Source of the DNA: JBJXHN01 sp046233135
Lineage (GTDB): Bacteria; Pseudomonadota; Alphaproteobacteria; Rhodospirillales; Rhodospirillaceae
Assembly (NCBI GenBank): GCA_046233135.1
Contig: JBJXHN010000001.1
Location: 248,001-312,000 of the forward strand
DNA length: 64,000 nt
Direction: 5' to 3'
In this document: positions 8,355 through 18,266 of the stretch, in pieces
Numbering within the stretch: position 1 is the stretch's first letter
Layout: every line of letters starts with the position of its first letter
Notes under the pieces: generated by a model
Databases searched by the model: none
Seen by the model: the letters and a program-made list of their open reading frames with translations, nothing else
What the model was told of the DNA's origin: nothing
Translations under genes and position numbers: made by a program

Positions 8355-11300
8355 ATGCCTGTATCAGCGAATTCGGTTCTTGGAGAAGACATCACTGTTA
8401 GCTCCAGCATTGCCCTGGATGTCAGCAAGGCGTCCAGCATCGGAGTCTTCATCAACCAGAGCCTGAAGGGGCACGCGAGCGCCTGCATGGAAGCCATCGC
8501 CATCCGCGATACGGCGCAGGAAGCCGGGGCGGAGCGGAAAAAGGTCGAGACGGGCGGTGGGTCGCCGGTTTACCTGACGCATGTCAAGCGCAGCACCACC
8601 GCACGGCGGGGCTGGGTCAGCCAGCCGATCCTGAAGGACGGAGACCAGATCGTCCCCGTCGCCGTTGCCTCCGGCACCTCCCAGGAAAGCGGCACGGTTC
8701 TGGTCCGGGGCTTCTATGTGGATGACCAGGGATTCTACGGCATGACCCTGGGGGCGGACGGGTCCACCTGGACCATCGGCCCGGACAGCCTGGTCGATGC
8801 CGGCGCCGGTCTGCCGGTGGAGTTGCAGACCACCCATACGCTGGGGGCGACCGGGATCGGCAGCCTGGTGGTCTATGGCAAGGCGGGGGCCAGTGATCTG
8901 GTGGTCGGCACCGCCGACAAGGGCGGCAGCCTGACGGTACAGCGCTATACCCTGGATCAGCCGCTGGCGGCGGGCTCCTACAAGATGACCGTCGACGACG
9001 AAACCCTGGCCTGGCACCTGGCGGTGGTCAGCGGCGGGGTGGCCTATACCTATACCGGCAATCTTCAGGAAAGCGGGGCCGTCAGCAGCGACAGCAAGAT
9101 GACTGTGGCCAACGCCGATGCCGTCGTCATGGCCTATCTGTCCGCCGGTGAAGCCCTGTACATGATCGCCGACAGCAGCGGAGTGATCTATACCTGCGAC
9201 AAGAACGGTCCGGTGACGGCGGTGGCGGTCCCGAAGATCTCGCTGCCCGACAACGCCCGGGTGACGGATTCCTGTGTTCAGGTCTACGACGGGACCAACC
9301 GGGCCTATATCGACCAGTTCCAGCTGCTGATCACGGATTCCAATCAGCGGACCTATTTGCTGCGGCAGCAATTCTATCTGGCGCAGGAGGACACGGGCTA
9401 TGGATCCTGGCTGCTGGATAGCGGCAGCGGGGTGTCCTATCCCAACTGGACGCCGTTGATCCAGCTTGGTCAGGCCCAGCTTGCGGTGCGGGGAGAGGTT
9501 TTCGGCTCAGAAGCGGTGACCGTCTTCACCACCGGGGCAACGGGCGAGATCGCCCTGTTCTCCAAGCCGACGATGACCGGGCGGTGGCGGGTCCATCCGG
9601 TGCAGACCGACGAAAAGCTGAGCAGCAAGACCCGCACCCTGCGCACCGAATTCCTGATTACCGACGACAACGCCGGTCCGCTGTCCAACAGTGCGGTGAC
9701 CCTGTCCACGGGGACCGACGACATCATTGTCGATGTGGAGGTCAACGGGCAGGTCTATGCGATCGGCAATGCGGCCAGCAATCTGGGCGCCCAGGTGACG
9801 ACGGGTCCCGACGGCCGGCTGACCGTGACCATGTTGAACGACACCGGGATTTCATCAAGCGACCTGTCCATCCATATCCCGGACACCACCGGCCGGCTGA
9901 AGGACACGCCAGACCTGACGGTCAATGCGGGCCGGCCGGTTCAGATGTACCTGTCGGGCCAGGGGACGCTGAACAAGGATCAGCCCAAGCCCCCGTTCGC
10001 CGCCGACGGCAAGGCCCTGACGGGGTCGGGTGTCTCGTTCGTCAGCGGCGGCGGCGCGGTCGCGCCCCAGGCCAGTTCGGTGATCATCTCGGCGGCCAAG
10101 ATGGGCACCGGCCAGTCGCAGCCGAGCGGATCGGGCAGCTTCACGCCCCCTGGCAGCCCCACGCAGCAGGACAGGGAAATGCTCGGCTGGCCGTCCTTCT
10201 CCGACCTGTGGGGCGACGTGGAGCAGTTCGCCGGCGACGTCTGGCATTCCATCGAAAAAGGCTTTTCCGAACTGGCCAATGTGGTCGTGGATACGGTGAC
10301 GTCGGTGATCTCGTTCACGCTGAAGATCGCCGGTGCGGTGGTCGCGGGCTTCGATGCGGTGGTTAAGGCCGTCGAGGATGCCGCAAAGGTCGTGGCCAGC
10401 GTCATCACCTCCATCGTCCAGGATATCGAGGCATTCTATGAATGGCTGAAGGCGCTGCTGGACTTCCAGGCCATGTGGGACACCAAGGTGGCCCTGGAAA
10501 GCGGCCTGGCCGCCCTGCCGGCCAAGTTCTCCGGCATCGTCCAGGCGTTGAAGAGCAAGGAGCAGGACTTCTTCACCACGTTGAAGACCGTGGTGGACAC
10601 CAAGCTGGACGGATTGATCACGGACCTGGGCGGGGATCCCGAGACCAACCAGATCGGATCCATGCCGAACATGCAGCAGCCCAATTCCCCGTCTCAACCG
10701 GCCGGATCGACCGGGGTGCAGCAGTCGGATTTCACCAACAACCCCCATCACAACTTCGTGCAGGCCAAGGTGACCAGCGGCGGGCCGATCAATACCGCCA
10801 CCACCACCTTCACCGCATCGGCAGATGTCAGCCAGGCCGTCGCCGATCTGAAGAACGCCCTGGCCGCGGCGGACACGGATCTGGCAACGGCCTTCACCAA
10901 GATGGAAACGGTCATCAAAACGGCGGCCGGCGGGTCACCGAACGTGACGGACATGTTCAAGGCCAGTCTGGCCGCGTTCCTGGAGGTGCTGGAAGGGCTG
11001 ATCGACGCCACCATCGACTTCACCTCCGGCGTGGTTGCGGCGATCCTGGATCTGGCCGATGCCCTGCTGACTTTCTTCGTCGATTTCCTGCAAGAAGCCC
11101 TGCCGGTTCCCGACTTCATCCAGGATATCTGGGACTTCATTTGCAGCCTGGTGGACACCCGGGGACAAGACACCCTGTCGCTGGCCGGCCTCGGCTGCCT
11201 GCTTCTGGCCGTGCCGTCGACGATCATCTTCAAGATCGTCGTGGGGGATGCCAATGCGGTCCCCTTCAAGGACGGCGACCTCAATCAGCCCTATGGCAGC

Positions 11301-12032
11301 GCCGACGCCCTGGCTGCGGCTGCCCCGGGCAAGGGACCAACGGCCAAGGGTCCCATGGCCCCGGCGTCCACCGCACTCATCGGCACGGGGCATGGTGCGG
11401 GCGCCGGGCCGGGTGCGGGATCGGGTGTGGATGTGTACGGGATCATCGGCGGGGTCCTGGTCGCGATCTCGGTGATCCCCAACTACATCGTCGATAACGG
11501 CGAACTGGGCAGCGAGGTCAACCAGCTTTACGGCAACATCTCGCTGGCCTTCACGGCGGTCGAGTTTGCCCTGTCCACCTATCGCCAGACCATTGACGAT
11601 ATCGTCGGCAGTGATGCCGGCATGGCCGAAGTCTTCTGCATCGGTGCGACCCTTGTCGCCGTGCTGATCGGGGCCGACTATCTGGTCTGGAAGTTCACCA
11701 CCGTGGACATTACCGACGAGGACAAGAAGAAGGCGGCCAAGGTGGCCAACTACATGAACGGGGTCTTCCAGCTGTACAAGCTGATCGAGACCCTGTGTGA
11801 CCTGGGAAGCCAGCCCAAGCTGAAATCGGCGCTGGGTATCGTACGGTCGGTGACGACACTGTTCACCTTTGTCCTGAAGCTGAACATCGATGCCTACTAC
11901 GCCTCGCTGCAGCGCAAGGAGATCGTGGTGATCTGCGATCTGGCCAACTATCTGGGCGGCGGCATCCTCATGGTTCTCGTGGCCTGTCTGGACAACGATA
12001 CGACCACGACGGCCAAAGCGGTGGAGGGCTGA
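8355..12032 (+). CDS. Very large uncharacterised protein with beta-rich head and long amphipathic/hydrophobic helical region
   Basis: A 1225-residue protein of unknown function. The ATG at 8355 follows AAGGAAGGGTGG and was preferred over an in-frame TTG at 8259. No signal peptide is seen. Residues ~70-420 look beta-rich, with repeated short strands of possible propeller type. Residues ~430-550 resemble an Ig-like domain (VTLSTGTDDIIVDVEVNG). From ~610 to ~900 there are long amphipathic helices (DLWGDVEQFAGDVWHSIEKGF), then hydrophobic segments around 880-960, 1030-1060 and 1090-1190. Gly/Ala/Pro-rich linkers separate the parts. From memory the W-H-x-[IL]-E-x-[AG]-F helices recall a set of huge hypothetical proteins in bacteria and fungi, but I cannot name a family. 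The next gene starts 2 bp downstream, so the two probably act together. Secretion or membrane insertion is speculation. Confidence 0.75.
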   Translation: MPVSANSVLGEDITVSSSIALDVSKASSIGVFINQSLKGHASACMEAIAIRDTAQEAGAERKKVETGGGSPVYLTHVKRSTTARRGWVSQPILKDGDQIVPVAVASGTSQESGTVLVRGFYVDDQGFYGMTLGADGSTWTIGPDSLVDAGAGLPVELQTTHTLGATGIGSLVVYGKAGASDLVVGTADKGGSLTVQRYTLDQPLAAGSYKMTVDDETLAWHLAVVSGGVAYTYTGNLQESGAVSSDSKMTVANADAVVMAYLSAGEALYMIADSSGVIYTCDKNGPVTAVAVPKISLPDNARVTDSCVQVYDGTNRAYIDQFQLLITDSNQRTYLLRQQFYLAQEDTGYGSWLLDSGSGVSYPNWTPLIQLGQAQLAVRGEVFGSEAVTVFTTGATGEIALFSKPTMTGRWRVHPVQTDEKLSSKTRTLRTEFLITDDNAGPLSNSAVTLSTGTDDIIVDVEVNGQVYAIGNAASNLGAQVTTGPDGRLTVTMLNDTGISSSDLSIHIPDTTGRLKDTPDLTVNAGRPVQMYLSGQGTLNKDQPKPPFAADGKALTGSGVSFVSGGGAVAPQASSVIISAAKMGTGQSQPSGSGSFTPPGSPTQQDREMLGWPSFSDLWGDVEQFAGDVWHSIEKGFSELANVVVDTVTSVISFTLKIAGAVVAGFDAVVKAVEDAAKVVASVITSIVQDIEAFYEWLKALLDFQAMWDTKVALESGLAALPAKFSGIVQALKSKEQDFFTTLKTVVDTKLDGLITDLGGDPETNQIGSMPNMQQPNSPSQPAGSTGVQQSDFTNNPHHNFVQAKVTSGGPINTATTTFTASADVSQAVADLKNALAAADTDLATAFTKMETVIKTAAGGSPNVTDMFKASLAAFLEVLEGLIDATIDFTSGVVAAILDLADALLTFFVDFLQEALPVPDFIQDIWDFICSLVDTRGQDTLSLAGLGCLLLAVPSTIIFKIVVGDANAVPFKDGDLNQPYGSADALAAAAPGKGPTAKGPMAPASTALIGTGHGAGAGPGAGSGVDVYGIIGGVLVAISVIPNYIVDNGELGSEVNQLYGNISLAFTAVEFALSTYRQTIDDIVGSDAGMAEVFCIGATLVAVLIGADYLVWKFTTVDITDEDKKKAAKVANYMNGVFQLYKLIETLCDLGSQPKLKSALGIVRSVTTLFTFVLKLNIDAYYASLQRKEIVVICDLANYLGGGILMVLVACLDNDTTTTAKAVEG

Positions 12033-12034
12033 TC

Positions 12035-14386
12035 ATGACGTATGACTTCGCCGCCCTGATGGCGGATGTGGCCAGTCATGGGCCGAATACCCACGGCTGG
12101 GATGCCACCATTGCCGTCCGCTCGGACTTCCTGAACTCCATGCTGAGCCTCGTTTCGGGGCCGACCATCGGGGCGGGGCTGGTCGGCGGGACCTATACGG
12201 GGGCCGGCGGCCGACAGGTCTATCTCGGACTGACCATGACCAAGCCGTTCCTGTCGTTCGTCGAAGACGTGGGTCAGGGGCAGGCCCAGGCCTATAGCGC
12301 GCTGGATCCCCTGTACGGCGGAATGCTGTTCGTAACGGACAGCAACGGGGCACCGCAATATTCGGTGCATATGGCGATGACCCCGCCAGTCCTCAGCGGC
12401 ACCTGCACCATGGCGGCCCTGAACACGGACATCAGCACGGCCCAGAACGGCCGGGCCTATCTCGATCTGAGCAACGGGCAGTGGAGCACCAACAGCAGCG
12501 GCCTGACCACCGGCATGGGGGACCTGACGGGCTTCGAAGCCGCCATGACCACCAACTTCCTGCGGGAAAACGGCCGGGCTCCGCTGGGGCAGGTGAACGG
12601 CAATATCGACGGGGCCAATGCCCTGCTGGTGCCGAAGTCCTTTGCGGTCCGCTTCCAGAAGAACCCGCGGGACGGTACTGGCGCGGCGGTCTTCTTTGTT
12701 GAATCAAACGGAAACAAAGGGGGAACGGGACCGTTGGCCGTCTATCCCCTGTCCGATGATATCCAGGTGGCCATCGATATCTCTTCACAAACCTTCGCCG
12801 ATGTCATCGCGCAAAGCGTGACCGGCGCCTTGTCTCAATTCGGAGTCCAGATGACGACCGGCGGAGTGGCGTCCGGCGCCGATCAGAGACGCAAGGCCTA
12901 TGCGACCCAGGGGAGCATCAACTTCGGCAAAGTCTCCTATGACGATCATAACGTCACACGGGATGATGTGGACCTGACAATCCAGTCCGCCGACGACGAT
13001 GATAATCAGGCCGATCTGGTGGTCTCTTTCACTGCCACAAATAACAACGTCCAAGCGTTGAACTTGTCTTTCATCCCGAATATGCAAGCTCTTAGCGTCC
13101 AATGGCGGCCCTATTTCGTGCAGGATTTTCGGGAGTACTGGTGGTTGCCGGAGGATGACGGGGAATTTCGTTGTAACATCTTTATAGAGTATACAATGGA
13201 GGCCCCGATTACCATCGATGGCAGCACGATCAAGATTACCTCCACCTTCGGCACTGGCACTGCGACCGTGTCCAACCTGCAAACCATCGTCAGCGGGGTG
13301 TGGAACCCGGACGAGGGGGATATGAACGCCGCCATCAACGATTTTCTGGTCGGACCGATGCAGCACCGGCTTCAGGATACGCTGGACAACATGCCCTTCC
13401 AGGGGGTTGCACCCTTTGCCACCGCCTGCCTGCTGTTCGACGAGGAAGGCGGCCCCCTGTTGCAGCAGGTGGGGGCGCCGACGGATCTGCTGGTGGGGGC
13501 GAACACGGCCGCCGCCCTGGCGGTCACGCCCGCGTCGACCCAGCTCAATGCCGGCGAAGCGATTCAGCTGACCGTGACCAGCCTGTCCAATGTCCGCTTC
13601 CAGGATCTGGCGGCCACGCCGTCGGTCATCTTGAACAGAAGCCCCAGGCCGCCCCGGGGCACGGCCTCGGTCAGCGGCAACGTGATCACCTATACCGCCG
13701 ACGCCACCGCCCCGACCGGGACGCTGATCAAGCTGAGCGTCACGGCGACCGATGCGGACACCCAGAAAACCATCCTGGGCTTCGCGGAAATTACCATCAA
13801 CAATACCGACGCAAAGGCCCAGCCGCCGATGGTGGTGCCGCAGCAGGCCTCTGTCGCATCGGGCAGCAGTATGCCGATCGATGTGGTGGATGGGTCGGGC
13901 GCTCTGATCCCCGGCCTGAAAGCCGGCGATTTCCAGCTTTCCGACACGCTGTCCGGCGCCACCATCACGGACTCGCCCGACAGCAGCCGGGGCCGTTTCC
14001 TGCTGACGGTTCCCACGGTCACATCGGCGCAAAGCGGCACCATCTCTCTGTCCAGCCAGCCCGAAGCCTATGAAGCGGCGATCACCATCGCGCCGCTGGC
14101 CGTGAACATGGCCCTGTCGGGCGGGGATACGGTCTCCCAGAACGAACCGCTGACCTTGACCCTGCTGCAAGCCGGACCGTCGATCAAGGGAACGGACGCG
14201 ATCTGGAGCGCCTATACGGATGATGGTCCGGCGGGGAACTTCGTGCCTTCGGGAACCGATGCCACCTGTGTCTATACCGCGCCCGCCCTGCCGGACGGCA
14301 AGACCAGCCTGACGGTGACCGTGGTGGCGGCGCAGAATGTCACGATCATGGGGCTGGCCACGAAGACCATCACCGTGACCGCATAG
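12035..14386 (+). CDS. P47/OrfX-like (TULIP) protein with C-terminal Ig-like repeats
   Basis: A 783-residue protein. Its N-terminus (THGWDATIAVRSDFLNSML, residues 19-37) matches the opening T-x-GWD-x-x-x-A/G...N pattern of Clostridium P47/OrfX proteins, which have a tubular lipid-binding (TULIP) fold and sit beside botulinum-type toxins. A later segment with LVPKSFAVRFQ and beta-rich stretches continues the resemblance to about residue 475. Residues ~490-590, 590-680 and 690-783 look like Ig-like domains (AVTPASTQLNAGEAIQLTV, YTADATAPTGT). No signal peptide. It lies 2 bp after the giant upstream gene, as a two-gene unit. The P47 link comes from motif recall, not a search; toxin-related or lipid-binding roles are inference. 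Confidence 0.65.
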   Translation: MTYDFAALMADVASHGPNTHGWDATIAVRSDFLNSMLSLVSGPTIGAGLVGGTYTGAGGRQVYLGLTMTKPFLSFVEDVGQGQAQAYSALDPLYGGMLFVTDSNGAPQYSVHMAMTPPVLSGTCTMAALNTDISTAQNGRAYLDLSNGQWSTNSSGLTTGMGDLTGFEAAMTTNFLRENGRAPLGQVNGNIDGANALLVPKSFAVRFQKNPRDGTGAAVFFVESNGNKGGTGPLAVYPLSDDIQVAIDISSQTFADVIAQSVTGALSQFGVQMTTGGVASGADQRRKAYATQGSINFGKVSYDDHNVTRDDVDLTIQSADDDDNQADLVVSFTATNNNVQALNLSFIPNMQALSVQWRPYFVQDFREYWWLPEDDGEFRCNIFIEYTMEAPITIDGSTIKITSTFGTGTATVSNLQTIVSGVWNPDEGDMNAAINDFLVGPMQHRLQDTLDNMPFQGVAPFATACLLFDEEGGPLLQQVGAPTDLLVGANTAAALAVTPASTQLNAGEAIQLTVTSLSNVRFQDLAATPSVILNRSPRPPRGTASVSGNVITYTADATAPTGTLIKLSVTATDADTQKTILGFAEITINNTDAKAQPPMVVPQQASVASGSSMPIDVVDGSGALIPGLKAGDFQLSDTLSGATITDSPDSSRGRFLLTVPTVTSAQSGTISLSSQPEAYEAAITIAPLAVNMALSGGDTVSQNEPLTLTLLQAGPSIKGTDAIWSAYTDDGPAGNFVPSGTDATCVYTAPALPDGKTSLTVTVVAAQNVTIMGLATKTITVTA

Positions 14387-14387
14387 A
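14367..14387. repeat. Left copy of a 21-bp direct repeat flanking the glycan-gene island
   Basis: The 21 bases spanning the end of the P47-like gene (containing CACCGTGACCGCATAGA) recur exactly at 20517-20537. Beyond the perfect core, about 35 further bases show patchy similarity in the same register (GCC..TCCGG, GCCGG, CCGCT). The segment between copies carries four glycan genes. The ~280 bp from here to the first of those genes holds no other convincing feature. Confidence 0.8.
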
Positions 14388-14670
14388 TACGCCGTTCCGG
14401 CATGCCGGCGCGCCCGCTCCGCCACGATCCGGGCACCGCCCAACGCCAGTCCGGAGATGTCTTCACGAGGTGTGGCCCCACCCCGGGACAGACCTTCATT
14501 GACACCATCCCCATAGCGAAGGAAAACTTAACCCCGACACCGTGGTATCGGATACCTCCGCCTTCGGACACCCGCCGCGATCGGCAGTGTCTGCGAGGTA
14601 AAGTTCATACTTCCATATCTCTTCCCCTGATCCGACGTGTCGCGACACGGAGCCCGTATTGGCTGCCTTG

Positions 14671-15786
14671 ATGAATGGATCTGACCTGGCAATGATTCCC
14701 CAAAACGCCCCAAAGGTGATCGTCGACGAGGATCGTGCCGCGCTGAATCTCGCCATGGCAAGGGTCCTTGATTCGGGGTTCTATATCTTGGGTCCGGAAG
14801 TTGCCGCTTTCGAAACGGCTTTCGCCACCTATTGCGATGTTCGCCACGCCATCGGGGTCGCCAACGGGACCGATGCCCTTGAAATCGCTCTGCGCGCCGT
14901 TGGCGTTGGCTCCGGGGATACCGTGGCCGTGGTGTCCATGACCGCGGTCCCCACCGTGGCCGCCATCCGACGGGCCGGGGCGTTGCCCCTCTTCATTGAT
15001 ATCGATCCGGATACGGGCCTGATGGATCTGGACGACCTGGAGCGGCGAACGGCGAACAAGCCCCTCGCCGCGGTGGTGGCCGTCCACCTTTATGGGGCCA
15101 TGGTCGCCATGGATCGCCTGTCCGTTTGGTGCCAAACCCGGGGTGTTCGGCTGGTGGAGGATTGTGCCCAGGCCCATGGGGCCAGGTTCCAGGGGCGGCG
15201 AGCGGGGAGTCTTGGAAACGCCGGGGCCTTCAGCTTCTATCCCACGAAGAACTTGGGCGCTATCGGTGATGCGGGCATGGTGGTGTCCGACGACGCCGGC
15301 GAGGCCGATCGGATCCGGGCGCTTCGCCAATACGGCTGGAACGCCGAGCGCCTGAGCGAAGTCGAAGGCTTGAATTCCCGTATGGATCCTTTGCAGGCCG
15401 CCCTGTTGGGGGTGCTGCTGCGGCGGCTGGACGCCCGCAATGCCCGGCGGAGGGAAATCGCCCAACGCTATGATCACGCCCTTGATGGGCTTCCCGTCGC
15501 GCCGCTGGTTGTCCCGGCGCATGTGGACCCCGTCTATCACCAATATGTGGTGAAGTCGCCGGAACGGGACCGTCTCGCCCAATTCCTTCGGGATCATGGC
15601 GTGGCCACGGCCATCCATTACCCGGTTCCCGTTCACCGGCACCCGGCCTATGCCGCCTTTGCGGATGCCTCCCTGCCAGTGACGGAACAGTTCGCGGACC
15701 AGATTCTCAGTCTTCCCATGTTTCCGGGATTGGAGAATGAAGAGGTCGATCGAATTGCCGCTCTTCTCAAAGAGTTTTTCGCTTAA
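14671..15786 (+). CDS. DegT/DnrJ/EryC1/StrS-family sugar aminotransferase
   Basis: A 371-residue PLP-dependent aminotransferase that would transfer an amino group to a keto-sugar nucleotide. Typical motifs are visible: GVANGTDALEIALRA for PLP phosphate binding, VEDCAQAHGA with the PLP-stacking Asp, and the Schiff-base Lys in FSFYPTKNLGAIGD. The C-terminal part carries the usual NSRMDPLQAALL and YHQYVVKS elements. ATG 14671 was chosen; TTG 14659 and ATG 14692 are alternatives, none with a strong ribosome site. It leads a four-gene glycan cluster, 14 bp before the glycosyltransferase-methyltransferase fusion. Exact sugar unknown. Confidence 0.88.
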   Translation: MNGSDLAMIPQNAPKVIVDEDRAALNLAMARVLDSGFYILGPEVAAFETAFATYCDVRHAIGVANGTDALEIALRAVGVGSGDTVAVVSMTAVPTVAAIRRAGALPLFIDIDPDTGLMDLDDLERRTANKPLAAVVAVHLYGAMVAMDRLSVWCQTRGVRLVEDCAQAHGARFQGRRAGSLGNAGAFSFYPTKNLGAIGDAGMVVSDDAGEADRIRALRQYGWNAERLSEVEGLNSRMDPLQAALLGVLLRRLDARNARRREIAQRYDHALDGLPVAPLVVPAHVDPVYHQYVVKSPERDRLAQFLRDHGVATAIHYPVPVHRHPAYAAFADASLPVTEQFADQILSLPMFPGLENEEVDRIAALLKEFFA

Positions 15787-15800
15787 TTGAGGTAATTGAT

Positions 15801-18266
15801 ATGCGCATTCGGCATTATTGTACTTATTTTGATCATCGCTACCTGGATAAGGGGTTGGCCTTGATTAATAGTATTCGGCGATTTGGGCCGTGGGCACGTT
15901 TCCATATACTTGCTCTTGACGAGAAGTGCAAAGTCTTCCTTGAGGATCTGGGCGATCCGACCATTTCCGTGACCTCCCTTGCCGCGCTGGAAGACTTCGA
16001 TCCCGAGTTGCTGGCTTGTCGGGCCGATCGCTCCCTCGTGGAGTACTACTTCACCTGCACGCCGTGCTTTCCGCTGTTTCTGCTGAAGACAACCCCCGGG
16101 GTGGACATAATCACATACCTCGATGCGGACCTGTTTTTTTTCGAGGATCCGGAAGCGGTTTTCCAGGAAATAGGCGAGGCCTCCATCGCCATCACGCCCC
16201 ACCGTTTCTTGCCGAAAAATGTCGGCTTGGAGCAGTTCGGCCGCTTCAATGTGGGGTGGGTCTCCTGGAGAAACGACACGGAAGGGCGCCGTTGCCTGGA
16301 GGATTACCGGGCTGATTGCCTGGAGTGGTGTTACGACCGGTTGGAAGGTGACCGGTTCGCCGACCAGAAGTATCTGGATAAATGGCCCGCTGAATACTCC
16401 AGCTTATGCATTTTGGATCATGCGGGCATCAATGCCGCGCCGTGGAATGTTGATGAGCATACATCCTTCGCCTTCGAACACCGTGACGGTATGCCGCCGC
16501 GCGCTTACGTCAATGGGATCCTTGTGATCTTCTGGCACTTTCATCATCTCTCCAAGAATGAGAACGGCAAGTGGGCTCTGTACTCGACCCTTGCGGAGGA
16601 GGTGCTGGCCCAGTTGTACATGCCGTATCTGAATATCCTGGACGACCTTCGCGCGTGGATTACGGCGACCTCGGAGACGATCCGTTTTGAGCACACGAAA
16701 ATTCGAAATATTTCGAATGAAAAAGGTTTCGAGCCACCCCAGGCGGAAGCCGTTCTGGGCAAGGTGCCTTTTCCGGGGGAGGCCCTTGGTGGCGGATATT
16801 GGCGCCTGACGGAAAGCGAAGCCCGTCAGACCGTCGAGGCGGGGGCCGCCGATGGGTGGCACCGGGATAGCGTCGCCCAAACCCAGGCCCGGGCCTATGC
16901 CAATCTGATCGCCGAAATGAAGCGGCGCACGCCTCGGCGCGATCTGGCTGTCGCGGCTGAAGCCGTCAGCGCTCTCAAGCTTGCCCACCCCAGCCTTCTC
17001 GACGTCGGATGTGGCAGTGGCTATTACCGCACGGTCTTCGAACATCTTGTCCCCGGTGGCGTTGATTACCAAGGCATTGACTATTCCCCGGCCATGATCG
17101 CCCTGGCCCGGCAACAGGACCCCCAGGGAAACTTCGCTGTCGCAGACGCCACCAAATTGCCCTACCCGAACAAGTCGTTCGATATCGTGTTCAATGGCGT
17201 TTCGCTGATGCATATCCTGGACTTTCGGGATGCGATCCGTGAAGCCGCCCGGGTCGCGCGCCGCTACGTCATCCTGCACACCGCCGTTCTGCGCCGAGGC
17301 GGCGGCCCCGTATACCTGGGCAAGGAGGCCTATGGGGGGCCTGTGGTCGAGGTCATCCTGAGCGAGGCCGAGTTGCGCCGCATGTTGGCGGAGGCAGGGC
17401 TTGCGGTCGTCGGGATCGCCCCGAGCATCGACTATGACCTCGGCCCCGTTCTGGGGGAACGGACCGAGACAAGAACTCTGGTCTGTGCGCCGGTGGACGC
17501 GATGACCGGAGAGCGTCCCTGTATGCTGAACGTGGGCTGTGGGAACCATTTTCACCCGGCTTGGGTCAATGTCGACATCCAAAGCCAACATCCGGGCGTG
17601 ATGGCTTATGATATCCTGGAAGGTCTTCCTTTCCCCGACGGCGTGTTCGATCTGGTCTATCACTCTCATGTTCTGGAGCATTTGCCCGGTTGGCGCGCCG
17701 AGCCTTTTCTTGCCGATTGCGTCCGGCTTCTGAAAACCGGCGGCATCCTGCGGGTGGCGATCCCGGATCTGGAAACCATCTGCCGCCTGTATCTGGAATC
17801 CCTGGCCGGGGCGCTGGAAGGGGATAAGCAGGCGGAACTCCGCTATGACTGGATGATGATCGAATTGGTCGACCAAATGTCCCGGACGGAAAGCGGCGGG
17901 GAAATGGCCCGCTTCTGGCGGGAGACACCTCCGGGCGTAGAGAGCTTTGTGATCGAGAGGGTCGGGGGCATCGCGGAAAACTACATTGGGGCGGCCAGGG
18001 CCGGTCGCCTTCCCCCAGCGCCTCCTCGGCGGGTGGTCCCGGCAGAAGAGGTCGCCCGCTTCCGCCAGGCAGGGGAAGTGCACCAGTGGATGTATGATCG
18101 CTTTTCTCTGGGGCGTTTGATGGCGCGGGTGGGGCTGGCGGACATTCGGGTGGTTGACTCCATGGAGTCCGCTTTCCCCGGCTTCACGCGGTTTCGTTTG
18201 GACGCGGATGCCAGCGGGTGCGTCCGGAAACCGGATTCCCTATTCATGGAAGGGATCAAGCCATGA
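15801..18266 (+). CDS. Trifunctional glycosyltransferase-methyltransferase-methyltransferase fusion
   Basis: An 821-residue cytoplasmic protein. Residues 1-~290 look like a GT-A glycosyltransferase (family-8-like) with the metal-binding DAD at 108-110 (YLDADLFFF). Residues ~360-550 form a class I SAM methyltransferase (LDVGCGSGYY near 399), and ~575-810 a second one (MLNVGCGNHF at 575, HSHVLEHLPGW). The three would add and methylate a sugar. A GAGG lies just upstream of the ATG. The stop overlaps the start of the epimerase gene (ATGA). I see no frameshift, so the fusion appears genuine; acceptors are unknown. Confidence 0.85.
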   Translation: MRIRHYCTYFDHRYLDKGLALINSIRRFGPWARFHILALDEKCKVFLEDLGDPTISVTSLAALEDFDPELLACRADRSLVEYYFTCTPCFPLFLLKTTPGVDIITYLDADLFFFEDPEAVFQEIGEASIAITPHRFLPKNVGLEQFGRFNVGWVSWRNDTEGRRCLEDYRADCLEWCYDRLEGDRFADQKYLDKWPAEYSSLCILDHAGINAAPWNVDEHTSFAFEHRDGMPPRAYVNGILVIFWHFHHLSKNENGKWALYSTLAEEVLAQLYMPYLNILDDLRAWITATSETIRFEHTKIRNISNEKGFEPPQAEAVLGKVPFPGEALGGGYWRLTESEARQTVEAGAADGWHRDSVAQTQARAYANLIAEMKRRTPRRDLAVAAEAVSALKLAHPSLLDVGCGSGYYRTVFEHLVPGGVDYQGIDYSPAMIALARQQDPQGNFAVADATKLPYPNKSFDIVFNGVSLMHILDFRDAIREAARVARRYVILHTAVLRRGGGPVYLGKEAYGGPVVEVILSEAELRRMLAEAGLAVVGIAPSIDYDLGPVLGERTETRTLVCAPVDAMTGERPCMLNVGCGNHFHPAWVNVDIQSQHPGVMAYDILEGLPFPDGVFDLVYHSHVLEHLPGWRAEPFLADCVRLLKTGGILRVAIPDLETICRLYLESLAGALEGDKQAELRYDWMMIELVDQMSRTESGGEMARFWRETPPGVESFVIERVGGIAENYIGAARAGRLPPAPPRRVVPAEEVARFRQAGEVHQWMYDRFSLGRLMARVGLADIRVVDSMESAFPGFTRFRLDADASGCVRKPDSLFMEGIKP

